DNA of 64,000 nt, taken from positions 37,785,796 through 37,849,795 of the forward strand of contig NC_081842.1 in NCBI RefSeq assembly GCF_963259705.1, read 5' to 3'. Position 1 is the stretch's first letter; every line of letters begins with the position of its first letter. The DNA comes from Myotis daubentonii (lineage: Eukaryota > Chordata > Mammalia > Chiroptera > Vespertilionidae). Below are positions 1 to 11,470 of the stretch, piece by piece. Position numbers and translations under genes: made by a program. The notes beneath the pieces were generated by a model that was given only the letters and a program-made list of their open reading frames with translations, was not told where the DNA came from and ran no database searches.

Positions 1-654
1 CAAAATATTTATCCTTTTATTATGTATGTAATCAATACTACACATTATTGAGATCATTTATCTTTTTTGCTCAATCTCAGTTTGGGCTAGCCACATTCCA
101 AGTGCTTCATAGCCACATGTTCGTAGTGGCTACTGTATTGCTGAGATAAATTCTCTCTCAAAGCTGTGGAAGAATTTTAGGAATTAGCTAAATCATTGAT
201 TCCAAATTCTTCATATCAGGAAACTGGAACCCAGACAGAGCCACTGGAGAGCATGGAAAAATTCCTCAAGTTTTAAAACAACCAATTTTGACAGGATTAT
301 GTGACATGGGTGGGGGGTGGGGCCGTAATGCGCTGGCCCTATTAATACTATAAGAAACACATTTATGGAAAAAGAAACCCGGAAGTCTGGTTTGTCATGA
401 AAAATAGAAACTTTGTAAAAATCTTTTTAGTATGTCACCTTTAAATTAATTATAATGATGCTTGCCATGCATAGCACTGTGCCTGACCCATAAAATCTCC
501 CCAAAACATTTGCTAAATCAATTTAAGCATTTAATAAGTAGAATAGAAAATTAAAACTGGAAGAAATGTTGAAAACCATTTAGTCTAAACTTACATAAGG
601 TAATGATGGTGAAATGCTGGATTACCCAACACATTTTAATATTTTCTCCTCCAT
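1..654. other. Unassigned non-coding sequence
   Basis: AT-rich sequence with no open frame of note, no RNA gene and no repeat I can name. A short G-rich tract lies near 308-325. Confidence 0.4.
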
Positions 655-742
655 TTAAATATTTCAGATGAGAAAAGAAGTGACTTGCCTGGGGTCACAC
701 AGCTGCTAATCTGTAAATTCCAAGTCTCCGTGTACTGCCTAG
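655..742 (-). repeat. MIR SINE fragment
   Basis: The stretch contains the reverse complement of the MIR core: an ancient 'gatgagaaaa...aagtgacttgcc...ggtcacacagct' pattern, which in MIR orientation reads as the end of the conserved core. It is strongly diverged, as expected for this old mammalian tRNA-derived SINE. The Ves SINE at 752 is inserted at its edge. Confidence 0.65.
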
Positions 743-751
743 TGATTTTTT

Positions 752-972
752 TTTATTAAATATATTTTATTGATTTTTTACAGAGAGGAAGGGAGAGGAG
801 GGATAGAGAGTTAAAGACATCCATGAGAGAGAAACATCGATCAGCTGCCTCCTGCACACCCCCTACTGGAGATGTGCCTGCAACCAAGGTACATGCCCTT
901 GACCGGAATCGAACCTGAGACTCTTGAGTCCTTAGGCTGACGCTCTATCCACTGAGCCAAACCGGTCAGGGC
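752..972 (-). mobile_element. Ves SINE (bat tRNA-derived SINE)
   Basis: Read on the minus strand, the element starts GCCCTGACCGG, has a pol III A box (TGGCTCAGTGG) and B box (GGTTCGATTCC), the Ves body, a TCTCTCCC-rich 3' part, and an A-rich tail that appears as the T-run near 752. The two sides carry a 14-bp target duplication starting cctagtga (738-751 and 973-986), so the copy is full length and inserted by L1-type target-primed reverse transcription. Ves SINEs mark vespertilionid bats. Confidence 0.95.
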
Positions 973-986
973 CCTAGTGATTTTTT

Positions 987-1642
987 AAAACATGATTTTT
1001 AACTCCTCCGATTAGACAGAATTGAACTATAACTAAGCCCTATCTTGTGAATGGAGTGAGTTTGGAACCCTGAAATATGACATCTAAATTCGGAATTTGG
1101 GAAAGCACTTACTGAAAGGAAGAGAATGATCTATTTCTTGAGAGTGCTGTTAGAGAGCTGTGGGCACTCAATTATTTTGGATTTGTGTTAGTGCTCTGGT
1201 ATTTTTAGGACTTGCCCATAAACACCTCCCTTGAGGAACATAAAGCACTTGGCATTCTGAGGTCCCTCAGGCTATCTCAGCAAACACAGTTGACAACTTG
1301 ACAAGACATCCAGAGTGTGTGTCCCAGAGAGCCCAGGTGCTTGTTCAAGATTCTCTTGCTTTTTAACTCTTCATTTTGCCTAGATCTTCCCCTCTTTCCT
1401 GAGCCTGAACACCTTCCTAGCACTGAAGGTGGACAGTTGTCAGGATGGAGCTATTTCTGCCCAAACACACTGCTGGGCCTCAGACTGCAAGTTGCTCAGT
1501 ACCAACCCTGAGTTCCAGATGTCTGTGGGTTTGTTTGTAGAAGTAAGGGCTGTGGAGTGAGTGACATACCTGCTGAGAAATTTGATGGAATCAAGACACC
1601 CTATAACATGGTCTGTCCCCAGAAAAAAAAAAGAACAAGGTG
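987..1642. other. Unassigned non-coding sequence
   Basis: No gene or identifiable repeat. A 64-codon plus-strand frame from 1317 has no recognisable domain and is probably chance. Confidence 0.4.
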
Positions 1643-1833
1643 TGTCCTGGCCGGTTTGGCTGAGGGGATAGAGCATCAGCCTGTGGACTGAAGGGTCCCA
1701 GGTTTAATTCTGGTCAAGGGCACATGCCAGGGTTGTGGGCTTGATCCCCATTGAGGGGTGTGCAGGAGGCAGCTGATCAATGGTTCTTTCTCATCATTGA
1801 TGTTTCTATCTCTCCCTTTTCCTTCCTCTCTGA

Positions 1834-1888
<55 letters not shown>
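1643..1888 (+). mobile_element. Ves SINE with expanded (ATA)n tail
   Basis: This plus-strand Ves SINE starts TGTCCTGGCCGG. It has a slightly decayed A box, a decayed B box near 1713 and the usual TTTCTATCTCTCCC 3' region. The tail at about 1834-1888 has become a trinucleotide ATA microsatellite of roughly 18 units. The flanks agaacaagg and agaacagg look like the target duplication. The tail microsatellite is likely polymorphic between individuals. Confidence 0.93.
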
Positions 1889-2744
1889 GAACAGGATGAA
1901 AAATCCTGGTTATAAAACAAGATATGGATTTTTCCTTCCCAGACAGATTGTTAAATAGGCTTTACTTGTTCAGTGGGGTCTGGTAATGAAATTTGACAGG
2001 ATATTAAGGTTATTTCAGGTTCTACTGTCTCCCAGGGTCATATAAGCCTTCTGTTATGCATGTTAATCCATCTCGGCATTCCTGCCAGGAACTGCCTAAG
2101 TAGGGCAATCGGTTTAGTACGCACCCTCCCCTTTTACAGTTTCGTTGAGAGGCAAAACCTACCAATTAGCAGAATATGCATTGAAAGTCAAGCGATGCTT
2201 TTCTCTTCTAAAGACATAGCACCAAAATTTGTGATTAATAAATGATGAGTCCAACTGCCATTTCCTCAGAAATGCAAAGCCAAAAGAAGAAAGCAATACC
2301 TCCCCCCTCTCCCCATTCCTTTGTGGTGTGTGCATGCACGTGTGTATGTGCAGGTCTATGAAACTACATACGGTATATGGTGCATTTAGCACCATAGGCT
2401 GAAAATACTGGTTGGCTCCTTGCCAAGCCCCAATTATATTCTATCTTTCCCCTCTCCAGGCATACAACTTCCTTGTCTGGAAACTCCCCACCAACACTCC
2501 AATTAGCTCTGGGAAGGGAACAACTCCACAAAGAAAACACCAGGGATGTAATTTGATATTGGTGAAGAAGAGATTGCAGAAGTGTGATTCTGGACCTGAT
2601 TTATTAGCCATTTCAGCATGTCCCCTGGATCATGCCTTGAAGGAGATTAGAACAACCTGTTTTGGTGGTGGTTGTTATTGCAACTTTAAGCTGATTGTTT
2701 TTTGTACACATGATGACACTAGTGGAAAAAGCAAGGCCATCAGA
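1889..2744. other. Unassigned non-coding sequence
   Basis: No recognisable gene or repeat. The 127-codon plus-strand frame starting at 2412 runs into the MIR at 2745 and has no family signature, so I treat it as chance. Confidence 0.4.
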
Positions 2745-2925
2745 ATTCAACTGATTGGGTTAGAATCCCAGCCTTGCCATTTACTAAATGTGTGACCACA
2801 GGAAGTTACTGACCCTCTCCAATCCCCAATTTGCTTATGGTGTAAACTGGGAATAATTATATCTTAGCATACTTACAAAGATTAAATGAGATAGTGCGCA
2901 GTGTTTGGTCCTGTAATTGGTGATT
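2745..2925 (+). repeat. MIR SINE
   Basis: Plus-strand MIR. The sequence shows the order 'gaatcccagccttgccatttac...tgtgtgacc...agttact...ctctcc...gtaaactgggaataat...attaaatgagatag', which is the full MIR core followed by its 3' part. It is diverged throughout. Confidence 0.8.
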
Positions 2926-3750
2926 TATTGATGGTCACTCTGGTAACAAAGATAAACAAGACTTCAAGATTAGCTCCAGGGAACTGCTGCCACTTTTCGC
3001 CTGCTTCTTGTGGCGTGGTGACATTATACCAGAGTAAGGATGCTATGTGCCCAAACCCAAGTGGTCAGCGCAGAAGAAAAAACCCTCTTTCTACTCAATT
3101 TATCTTTGAGCAAAGCTATAAAAGCAAGTTCCATTCTCTTCTCTTTTGATAAAAGCAAAATGTATCCCCTCTAAGTGGCTATTAGAGGGCCAATCTCTGT
3201 ACAGCCTATTCTATATAATAGGTACTCAAAACTCATTCACTCTATAATGGCTTAATATTTTCTGTACAGGGACTAGTGGTGGTATAGGCTCCTATTAAAC
3301 CCTTACATCAACTCCTGAAGCTCTGAATCTTTGAAGCAGATGTTTTCCTAACATCCTGTAAATACTCCAATCATCTCAAACTGCTGGGATTTCACCTTTG
3401 TACCGTTTTTAGAATATGTGCCCATTGAGTAATGGGCTTGTCTAATCTGTTTGACATTTATTGGTGCTCACAGTGTAGCAAGGTTGGGAGATGTAGCAGA
3501 GCACATTCTAAATAAATCAACAGGAGAAAGCAAACTAAATGGTAGGGGGAAATTACAGTGTCCAAATCATTTATACACTAGTGATTACCATTTCACCTGG
3601 GTCCAGCTGATGTCACTGGAGAGTCTCTGAAGCCCTAGGACTCATTTATCAGCCCTGCTAAGCCTGCTCATCCCTGGTTCCACACTGAAATTGACCAGCG
3701 TGGTGGAGACTTACATGGTCTTGGACAGGAAGATTAATTAATGATCAGAA
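2926..3750. other. Unassigned non-coding sequence
   Basis: Nothing recognisable: no coding signature, RNA gene or named repeat. Confidence 0.4.
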
Positions 3751-3870
3751 GGAACATGTGGAGAAGAAAATGAACTGGATTTGGAGGGGTCTGGTACCAT
3801 ATCTGTTATTAGCTAGTGGGGTGACCTTCGGGGAGTTACTTTACATCTCTGGGCCTTAGTTTCCTAAGAA
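3751..3870 (+). repeat. MIR SINE fragment
   Basis: It contains 'tattagctagtggggtgacctt...gagttactttacatctctgggccttagtttcc', the MIR core on the plus strand. The 3' end fades into a TG-rich stretch (about 3870-3930). Confidence 0.75.
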
Positions 3871-4212
3871 TATGTGTGTATATCTATGTGTGTATGTGTG
3901 TGTGTTTCTGCAAATGTGTTTGTGATTGATTGGTTGTGATGTTCATAATTTTGAAAGGATCAGAATTCCTGTTTCAAATGACATCTAATTTAAAAACTGG
4001 TGAAAGTGAAATTATCCATTTGGGGAAAGGCACCCACAGCAGGGAAGACTTCCACTCATATCCTGTGGTAGCTCTAAATAGACTTGCCTGGATACCTAGA
4101 GTTCTCTGAACTGTGTGTGATTACGTGATCTGTAGGGTTTCACCAACTCTCATTTTATTATTTGCATCTGTGGAAAATTTCCTACCAAAGATAAAACATT
4201 GAACCTATGCAA
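3871..4212. other. TG-rich then unassigned sequence
   Basis: An imperfect TG/TATG run occupies about 3871-3905. The remainder has no recognisable feature. Confidence 0.4.
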
Positions 4213-4229
4213 ATATTTTATTAATTTTT

Positions 4230-4445
4230 TAAAAAAATATATTTTATTGATTTTTTACAGAGAGGAAGGGAGAGAGATAGAGAGTCAGAAACATCGATGA
4301 GAGAGAAACATCGATCAGCTGCCTCCTGCACATCCTCACTGGGGATATGCCCGCAACCCAGGTACATGCCCCTGACCGGAATCGAACCCGGGTCCCTTCA
4401 GTCCGCAGGCCGATGCTCTATCCACTGAGCCAAACCGGTTTCGGC
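4230..4445 (-). mobile_element. Ves SINE
   Basis: Full-length minus-strand Ves SINE. The A box (TGGCTCAGTGG), B box (GGTTCGATTCC) and A-rich tail are present. A perfect 17-bp target duplication (atattttattaattttt) flanks it at 4213-4229 and 4446-4462, indicating a fairly young insertion into AT-rich sequence. Confidence 0.95.
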
Positions 4446-4462
4446 ATATTTTATTAATTTTT

Positions 4463-4970
4463 AACTTATTAATTTGCAAGCCATGCCAATACTTATCAAA
4501 TAATTTAGTAAAATAATTTAGTTTCAAGTTCCATAAGTTAGTGGTTTAAGATCCTGTCTCTTTTTTATTCATTTGAAGTCTGAATTAACACAAATGCCTC
4601 TTGTGTTTTGCTTCTACCCCTTTATTATTCTTGTAACAAATGGCCAAACTGTGTTATTCATTTAAAAATGTAAGCTCCTTAGAGCACTTCCCATTGGGAT
4701 TGAGAGAGTCCCAGGGGATCATTGCTTTCACTCTAACAATGAGAATAAGTTGGTTCATTTGTTTCTAACGCATCAGGGACTTGAGGCATTCAAAGAAACC
4801 TAAATGAATCAAATTCCAGGAAAGACAAGTTCTTCCTAGAAGAGTAGAGAGATCCATATTTGCCTTCATTCTGGTGGAAGAGCAGGAGGTGGAATGAATC
4901 TGACATAGATTTGTAATCCATTGATGGCAAAGGTATGACTCTTTTTCCTCTCTCTCTTAATCTAGCAGCT
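4463..4970. other. Unassigned non-coding sequence
   Basis: No gene or identifiable repeat seen. Confidence 0.4.
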
Positions 4971-4974
4971 AGCA

Positions 4975-5035
4975 TGGATCATACGGGTGTTTTAAAAACT
5001 TCTCAGGAGATTCTAATATGCACCCAGGTGATTTC
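4975..5035. repeat. Possible MER5A (hAT-Charlie) fragment
   Basis: The piece 'gtgttttaaaaacttctcaggagattctaatatgcaccca' resembles the 3' part of MER5A, a short hAT-Charlie MITE. No terminal repeat or 8-bp duplication was found, so this rests on pattern memory only. Confidence 0.35.
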
Positions 5036-5124
5036 ACCATGCCTGCATGTTGATTATATGACACTAACCAAAGAAATATCTCATGTAAGAGACACTCCAC
5101 TTCACTCAATCAAAAAATTTTTTT

Positions 5125-5265
5125 TCATTAAGTATTTACTCAGCACCAAGCAAGTGCCTGATAAGTACAGAATAAATATAAGGCATGGCAACTGTCCTCA
5201 AAACACTCACCATCTAGTTGGGGAAATAAAACAAACATATAAAACAATTGAGGGAAAAAAAAACA
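5125..5265 (+). repeat. L2 LINE 3' fragment
   Basis: The order 'gtatttactcagcaccaagcaagtgcctgataa...ggcatggcaactgtcctcaaaacactcaccatctagttggggaa' matches the L2 3' end pattern (variants of 'tgccaggcactgt...ctcaaggagcttaca'). Old and diverged. Confidence 0.55.
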
Positions 5266-5313
5266 CACAAGCTGTGGATAATTAGCTCCTGAATGGAGTG
5301 GGCGAACTATATA

Positions 5314-6097
5314 TCTATATATATAAAAGCCTAAGTGACCATTATGACAGAACAACTGGAACGACTGGAATGACCGGTCGACCAGTTGCTATGATGTGCA
5401 CTGACCACCAGGGAGCAGATGGTCAACGCAGGAGCTTCCTCCTGGTGGTCAGTGCACTTCCACAGGGGGAGTGCCGCTCAGCCAGGAGCCAGGCTCATGG
5501 CTGGTGAGCGCACCTGTGGTGGCAGGAGCTTCTCCTGACTCTGCAGCAGCACTACCAAGTGGCGGCAGCAGGTGCAGCGAGCTGGGATGAGAGTGAGCAG
5601 CATGGCCCTGGTTCTGGCTCCTCCCTGGCCGCCTGCGACTATGCGCACTGCTACATCCCTTAGGACAGTGGTTCTCAACTTTCTGGCCCTTTAAATACAG
5701 TTTCTCATGGTGTGACCCAACCATAAAATTATTTTTGTTGCTACTTTATAACTTTAATGTTGCTACTGTTATAAATTGTAATGTAAATATCTGATATGCA
5801 GGATGGTCTTAGGCGACCTGTGTGGAAGGGTCGTTCAACAGCCAAAGGGGTAGAGACCCACCGGTTGAGAACCACTGCCTTAGGGGATGTCTGATTGTTA
5901 GTTTAGGCCCAATCCCCACTGGCCTGTGGGGATCGTGCCTAACAGTTGGACATCCCTCTTGTAATCTGGAACCCTTTGGGGGCCTAAACCAGCAGTTGGA
6001 CATCCCCCTAGGGGTCCCAGATTGCAAAAGGGCATACACCAGGCTGAGAGACAACACCCCCCCCCCAGTGCACAAATTTTGTGCACCGGGCCTCTAG
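5314..6097 (+). mobile_element. Non-autonomous Helitron (HeliBat type)
   Basis: The 5' end is TCTATATATATAAAAG and the 3' end is a hairpin (GTGCACAAA / TTTGTGCAC at about 6068-6086) followed by GGGCCTCTAG, so the element starts TC, ends CTAG and sits between A and T. No target duplication is expected. The body carries the GACCACCAGGGAGCAGA and CCTCCTGGTGGTCAGTG inverted segments typical of these bat elements. There is no Rep/helicase frame, so it depended on an autonomous Helitron. A SPIN MITE interrupts it at 5666-5877. Confidence 0.93.
5666..5877 (-). mobile_element. SPIN (SPACE INVADERS) hAT MITE
   Basis: The terminal inverted repeats are CAGTGGTTCTCAAC at the left and GGTTGAGAACCACTG at the right. 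The inside holds SPIN-like segments such as GACCCAACCATAAAATTATT and GATGGTCTTAGGCGACC. Target duplications are ccttagga (5658-5665) and ccttaggg (5878-5885), which match at 7 of 8 bases as expected for hAT. The copy is about 212 bp and internally deleted relative to longer SPIN forms. SPIN is a family known for horizontal transfer among tetrapods. Confidence 0.9.
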
Positions 6098-7470
6098 TAT
6101 ATTCTATAAAAATTCAGAAAGCAGAAAATCAATCCAGGCTGCAATAGTCAGTCAGGCTTTCTCAGAATTGGTATTTTTCTTCAAATAAATATTCTGATGG
6201 TACTAAGAAAATTCTTACTTACTAGACCCTTTTGTTCCTCATTTTAAGATGGATCAGTGGGAAACTTGAGAACTAGTTTAACAGCCACTCAATGTTAAAG
6301 ATTTTCTAAAAAGTGCTTCAATAGCCAATATACTAGTCTTCTCAATGTTTGGGAATTCTATTGTTGACAATTAAAAAACACTTTCTTTCCTAAAAATGCA
6401 TATCTGACACTAAAACTATTATTATTTTATTAGATTTGAAAAGGGAGGGGTATCTAACACCTAAAATTAAATTTTAAGTGTTTTATTTTTTGGAAACCTA
6501 AGAAAGTATTGCCATAAACACATCTCTTTATTTCCAACATGTGCCTTTATTGAGGGGAAATAATTTCGTTTATATTTTCTTGATTTATTTTACCTAAGTA
6601 GTGCTTTGTGAAAAGCTAGCTATTCAGTTTTTGAGACATGTTTAGCTTTTCAGTAAGCTTTTAGGGCTGCCTGTTTATCTGTGTGTCTATCAGAAAAACT
6701 GAGAAATCATTTTGCTTGGGGGAGGAGCAAGTAGAGACCCAATAGGGCTCCAGGTCAGAAATGTGGGCAGAGTCCTCCTCCCATCCCCATCTCCACTTCC
6801 TCCCTCAGTGCCCTTTGTAAGGCCTGCATGCTGGTTTGGTGGCTCTTGTCTCCTCTGACAGTTGGAGATGGAGCCTTTGTAAACTACAAGCAGTGGTGCA
6901 GCACAGCTTGTCCAAGGAGCAGCAGTGTCTGTGCTTAGTGCCTAATGCCCGAGCAGCTGTCTGCCTTATTTGCCCCCACATTTCCTCTGGATAGAGGTAA
7001 ACAAATGTGAACATCCAATAGAGTATATTTGAATCTGACCTCTGAGGCCATCTATTTTAGGCAAATTGTAATTTTGCAAAAGGCATGGGCTTATTCCAAA
7101 TGTTTATTTAGTGTTGAATAGTTTCCAGTTGGCTGGCTGGTCTACTTTATTGATGGTGTTGAAAACATTAAGAAGTATGCTAATAATAGATGCGAGGTTT
7201 GCACTCATCTCTGTGTACAGAGATTCATTTTGTTGGGTGCCAGAACAAAAATTCACTTTAGCGAGAGATGGGCAAATAAGTCTGGCTATATATGGCAACC
7301 ACTATCTCTTCCACCCCCTCACACAGCACTCACCTTGTTTAGTAAAGAGCTTTCCTGTGGCTTTCTAAGTTCCTGCCAACACAATTCTTTTTCATAGGAT
7401 GCCTACTACCTGGGCCAAGCTTTCTGTACGTCATCTCTTTTGTCTTCAACAATGACCCTGAGAAGCAGGA
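6098..7470. other. Unassigned non-coding sequence
   Basis: AT-rich sequence without an identifiable gene, RNA or repeat. The 69- to 85-codon frames here have no family resemblance. Confidence 0.4.
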
Positions 7471-7570
7471 ATCATTATTCTCATTTTAGAGACGAGGAAA
7501 CTGCAGTTCAGAGATCTCTAAGTTTAAGTTTGAAGTGAAGATCCAATCCAAAGTCTGATTCCAGAAATTA
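7471..7570 (-). repeat. MIR SINE fragment
   Basis: Contains 'tcattttagagacgaggaaactgcagttcagaga', the reverse complement of the MIR core. Diverged. Confidence 0.6.
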
Positions 7571-8145
7571 CTCTCATTTCATTTTATTTCAGCAAAATTC
7601 CATGTTAACCAGATGTCCTCCTCTCTTATGTACATGTTTATGGTATAGCAATTCTTTTTTCTTCTACTGATCCCTGATATGTATTTTGGCTCCATGATGT
7701 CAAAATGAATACTTGGGGATGAATCTTATATATTTTTAAATAAGCGATAGCAATTTATTGTCCATGTGGAAAAAAATGAAAAAAAAAAAAAAAAACCCCA
7801 GAGAGAACCCCTCAGAGGATTGTCCATATGACCACACTTTATTACAGACATTTAGAAAGAAAACTGGGGGGAAAAAAATACTGACCTTGCATATCATTAA
7901 GCCTCAGATCACTTGCCTTTGAGTTCTAAATGTCAATTTGTTCCTAAAAAAGACTTCTCTGAATAGAACCTTGGGTTAAAAAAAACCATGGGATAGATTA
8001 ATGGCACAGTTGGCTACTGAAATTGTCCCTGGTGTGGAGAAGGGAGATTTTTCAGCCTTGTTCTCTTACACAGTGTGGGGTCTATTTCACTGAGGGAGAT
8101 GAATAGTCAGTTCTGAGACAACTACAGGGACCTGCTGTCTGCACC
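7571..8145. other. Unassigned sequence with an A-run
   Basis: A poly-A tract lies at about 7777-7796. No SINE or LINE body that I can name precedes it. Nothing else is recognised. Confidence 0.35.
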
Positions 8146-8153
8146 ATATAGAG

Positions 8154-8355
8154 CAGGGGTGAGGACCTTTTTTTCTGCCAACGCAATTTGGATATTTATA
8201 ACATCATTTGTGGGCCATACAAAATTATTAACTTAAAAATTAGCCTGCTCTATTTGGTCAAACATTTAATTAACTCACCCCTAATGCCTTGGCAGGGCCA
8301 GACCAAATGATTTCTCAGGCCTTATGGCCCATAGGCCGGAGGTTCTCCACTCCTG
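8154..8355. mobile_element. hAT MITE (bat nhAT type)
   Basis: The 202-bp element starts CAGGGGTGAGGACC and ends GGTTCTCCACTCCTG, imperfect inverted repeats of hAT type. The flanking 8-bp duplications are atatagag (8146-8153) and atctagag (8356-8363), matching at 7 of 8. The centre is AT-rich with ACATTTAATTAACTCACCCC. There is no transposase. It resembles non-autonomous hAT families described in Myotis. Confidence 0.88.
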
Positions 8356-8363
8356 ATCTAGAG

Positions 8364-10304
8364 TCAGCCCCAAATGGCAGATCATTGTAGATGAAAACAT
8401 CAGTGTTCCTGGTCACATCCTTCCCGGTGTAATCATCTTGGAATTGCTTTCACAGTCATGAAGTTCTGCTGCAGTGCAAGTCTGTTCCTCTAAGCAGCAC
8501 TTTCAGGAACTTGAGGAATTGCTGAAGGTAGGGAGAAATTGTAGGAGATCTAGATTCTAATTAAAATTTCCTCTAATTAACACAATGGAGACTCTGAAAG
8601 ATAAAGGGAGGCCCTGAGGATGGCAGCAGCCCAAATCCAAGAAGCTTGGAGAATTCTTCCCCTTCCCACGATTTTAATGCAAAAATCATCCTGAAAACTT
8701 GTGTAGCTTGAGAAGGAAGGAGAGAAGTGGTGATTGTTTTCAAACATAAACTGGCTGTGATCTTTCTCCACGGAAGCAAATAACTTTCATACATTAGTGA
8801 AAACACCTTGTCAATATCCCCGTGGCGTCCGTGCCCTTTTCCCCATGGCATTTAATGTTTCACCACTGGATAGATGATGATTAAGTTTTCTGGTGCTGCC
8901 AAACACCTCTTCCTGTTTCTCTTCTCTCTCCTCCATTCTCTCTTTTGTTCAGTAGACTTGTCTCCTAATGTCCCTGGAATATACTTCCCTGGTTCCAGGC
9001 TGTTATTCATGATGTCTGTATTATGTAGGAATGCTCTGTTATTTCCCTTAACATACTAACCCCCCTCCCCTTTCCTTTGAGACATATTTCAAATATCACC
9101 TCCTCAGATAAGATGCTTCATACAAAATACTCCTCCAATAAATAGTCATTGATGAATTTTCTTGGTTATTCTTGCCATAGTTAATGGTTTTTACTTTTCC
9201 AAAATAAGACGGACTTTTCAATTAATTTCAGTCTCTTCTAACTTTCATTCCAACTCTTTCCCATTCTTGGGTTATATCACTTGAGTCTGATCTTTTCAGT
9301 CAAGGGGTCTCTCTGTAGTTTGCACAGTCTTTCTCTTTGACTATTTGATTCTGTTCTCTTCACTCCAGGGAGACTCTGCATTTTGAGATCTTAATGCTTT
9401 TGCCTTTGAAATTTCCTTTCTGGCACATTCTTTCATTTTCTTTTATCTGTTCCCATAGTTTAGTCCTAGCACACAACACAGTTGTTTTCACTATGTGTTT
9501 TAACATTTTCAACAACATTTGTTGTCTTAACATTTCTCCCCTCCCATTTCTTCTGCAAAATCCATTTTCAAGTGTTGTTTCTCTTCCCCAAAGTCACTTT
9601 TCCTTCCCAACTGCCCATCGTGTTTCCAACTAACCATAGTTGAGTGTACTTCTGAAACATTGCCTTTCTCCCTCTCCCACATGCAGCCATTCCCTCAAAC
9701 AGCTAGGCAGTTAATGTTCCTACGCCCTGGCTTTCCCTTCTAAAAGTTTCTGCTGCCTCTTGTGTAGACAGGCAAAAGAAATGCTTCCAAGGTCTGTGGC
9801 CTCCTGCAGGGCTCATGCTAATGGAGCAACAATTGACACACCTACTCAGAGGAGCCCTCACAAGAGCCCAGAGCCTGGGGCAAAACATGAGTTCACCTGG
9901 ACCTCAGTCCCATTGCCATGCAGCTGCTCCCCTTCATCTGCTGAGCCTCCAGGTACAACCTGCCAAGACCACTGCCCACCCAGGTTCTTAACCACTTGAT
10001 AAGATCATTTTTGATTCTGAATTGTCCTTTTGTTTCTGGATGCCTGTTTGAGCTGCTCATTGATGTTTTCTTTGCCGGACCACTGGGGCCTTGAGCTCTG
10101 CTTGCCGTGCCTCTCATCTGGACTGCCTCTACTCCTCCTCAGCCTGCTTGTCTGGGCTACAGATTCTCTCTGCCTGGTCAGCCCCTGTCTGAGAATATGC
10201 TTTGCTCTTGCCTTTCCTAACCACTTACTCCTTCAGGCTCTGCTTGATTCCCGGGCCTCTGGTTTCCATTGCCAGTACGGAGCCTCATCTCTGATCAATT
10301 CAAT
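8364..10304. other. Unassigned non-coding sequence
   Basis: About 1.9 kb without a named repeat. Pyrimidine-rich stretches (9200-9620) and a moderately GC-rich part (9700-10300) give several overlapping 60- to 95-codon frames on both strands. None shows a domain, and no splice-flanked exon is convincing. Confidence 0.4.
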
Positions 10305-10937
10305 GACGTCCTATTAAACACTTAATTGTATACAAAGCATTTTGTAACTTGTATCAAAGGTATTAAAATGAGTAATATAGAGTAGTCCTCTCTTACCCTT
10401 GGGAGATATGTTCCAATAGCCCCTGTGGATACCTAAAACCAGAGAGTATAAAACAATACATACACTATGTTGTTGTTTTTTTCTATACACACATACCTGT
10501 CCACTTAAAGGCAACACTTTACGGCCTTCCTTTGGCATATCTAAAGTTCCAGCACCACTACTCTTGCACTTTGGGGCCATTATGAAGTAAAATAAGGGTT
10601 ACTTACATATAAGCACTACAATACGCTGACAGTAGATCTGATAACTGAGGTGGCTACTAAGTGACTAATGGCAGGCAGTGTGTACTGCATGGATTCTCTG
10701 GACAAAAGGAGGATACATGTTCTGAACAGAGTGTAATGACATGAGATTTTATCATGCTACTCAGAATGATGCACAATTTAGAACCTAGGTATTGTTTATT
10801 TTTGGAATTTTTCATTTAATCTTTTTGGTCCATGTTGACTATGAGTAACTGAAACTGCGATAAGCAGAACCAGGGATAATGGGGAACTCTGGGAAGTACC
10901 GTCTCTTAAGGAGCTTACAGTCTATTGTAGGGATTGT
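10305..10937 (+). repeat. L2 LINE fragment split by Tigger
   Basis: The left part (10305-10379, 'tattaaacacttaattgtatacaaagcattttg') and the right part (about 10891-10937, 'gtctcttaaggagcttacagtctattgtagg') look like neighbouring pieces of an L2 3' end, separated by the Tigger fossil. The right part is cut off by the LTR at 10938. Confidence 0.55.
10380..10890 (-). mobile_element. Tigger (pogo/Tc1-mariner) fossil with transposase stub
   Basis: The ends are AGTAGTCCTCTCTTACCCTT at the left and a related inverted copy near GATAAGCAGAACCAGGGATAA at the right. On the minus strand a frame starting at 10580 begins MAPKCKSSGAG and continues LDMPKEGRKVLPLS, which has the look of the N-terminal DNA-binding (CENP-B/pogo HTH) start of a Tigger transposase. 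After about 30 residues the frame goes out of register, because most of the transposase and its DDE domain are deleted. TA dinucleotides occur at the boundary. The family is ancient and inactive in mammals. Confidence 0.82.
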
Positions 10938-11470
10938 TGTTGGGGTCCAACCCCAGCAGGTCCAGAGGTTCCCAAAGGTGTGGACAAAGTCAGCGGAGAA
11001 GGAATGACACAGAGACAGCATTCAGTTGAACAATAGCCTAGCCAGGTTCTCTATCCCAGATCTCCAGCCAGGTTCTCTCTTTTATTGTCTTGTTACATCT
11101 GTATTTATACCAGTTGATTTTAATCCTATCAATTTCTATTCCAAAGGTTAGGGCATTTCTTATCTCCATTCCAGGGAGTAAAGATTATGTAGCTTAAGTG
11201 TGATTATTCATAGTTAAAGTGATTAACTACCCCCCTGGCACTTAGTTAAGGGGTTTTATTTCCTCCCTAACTTCAGGGAAAAATCCCTACCTGGGGAAAC
11301 AACCTTTCTCAGAGAGGTGACCTTGGTTAAAACACATAGCGCCAAGAAGGGGAGCAAACATATTAAGAACAGTATGCCATATACGCCAGGTCCCTTGAAA
11401 CATATGCTGTGCAGATGTTTCTTCCCTGCAGCGACTGTGTCAAGCAGCAAGGATGGACCGGCTTCCGGCA
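10938..11470 (-). mobile_element. ERV LTR, betaretrovirus-like (class II)
   Basis: On the plus strand the LTR reads from tgttggggtccaacc to ccggcttccggca, so on its own strand it runs TG...CA. It is the same family as the LTRs at 34897-35854, 61741-62395 and 63748-64000. A TATA-like motif (TATAAATACAG on the minus strand) lies at about 11096-11106. This copy keeps only a few of the AGAACCTGGC-type repeats seen in the others, giving 533 bp. A purine-rich tract (polypurine tract) abuts the U3 end at 11471, so this is a 3' LTR next to residual internal sequence rather than a solo LTR. Confidence 0.85.

Noticed and set aside
752..972. tRNA gene suggested by A and B boxes
   Set aside because: The boxes belong to a SINE; there is no cloverleaf 3' half or acceptor stem.
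1834..1888. (ATA)n as an independent microsatellite
   Set aside because: It is the tail of the Ves SINE, lying between the SINE body and its target duplication.
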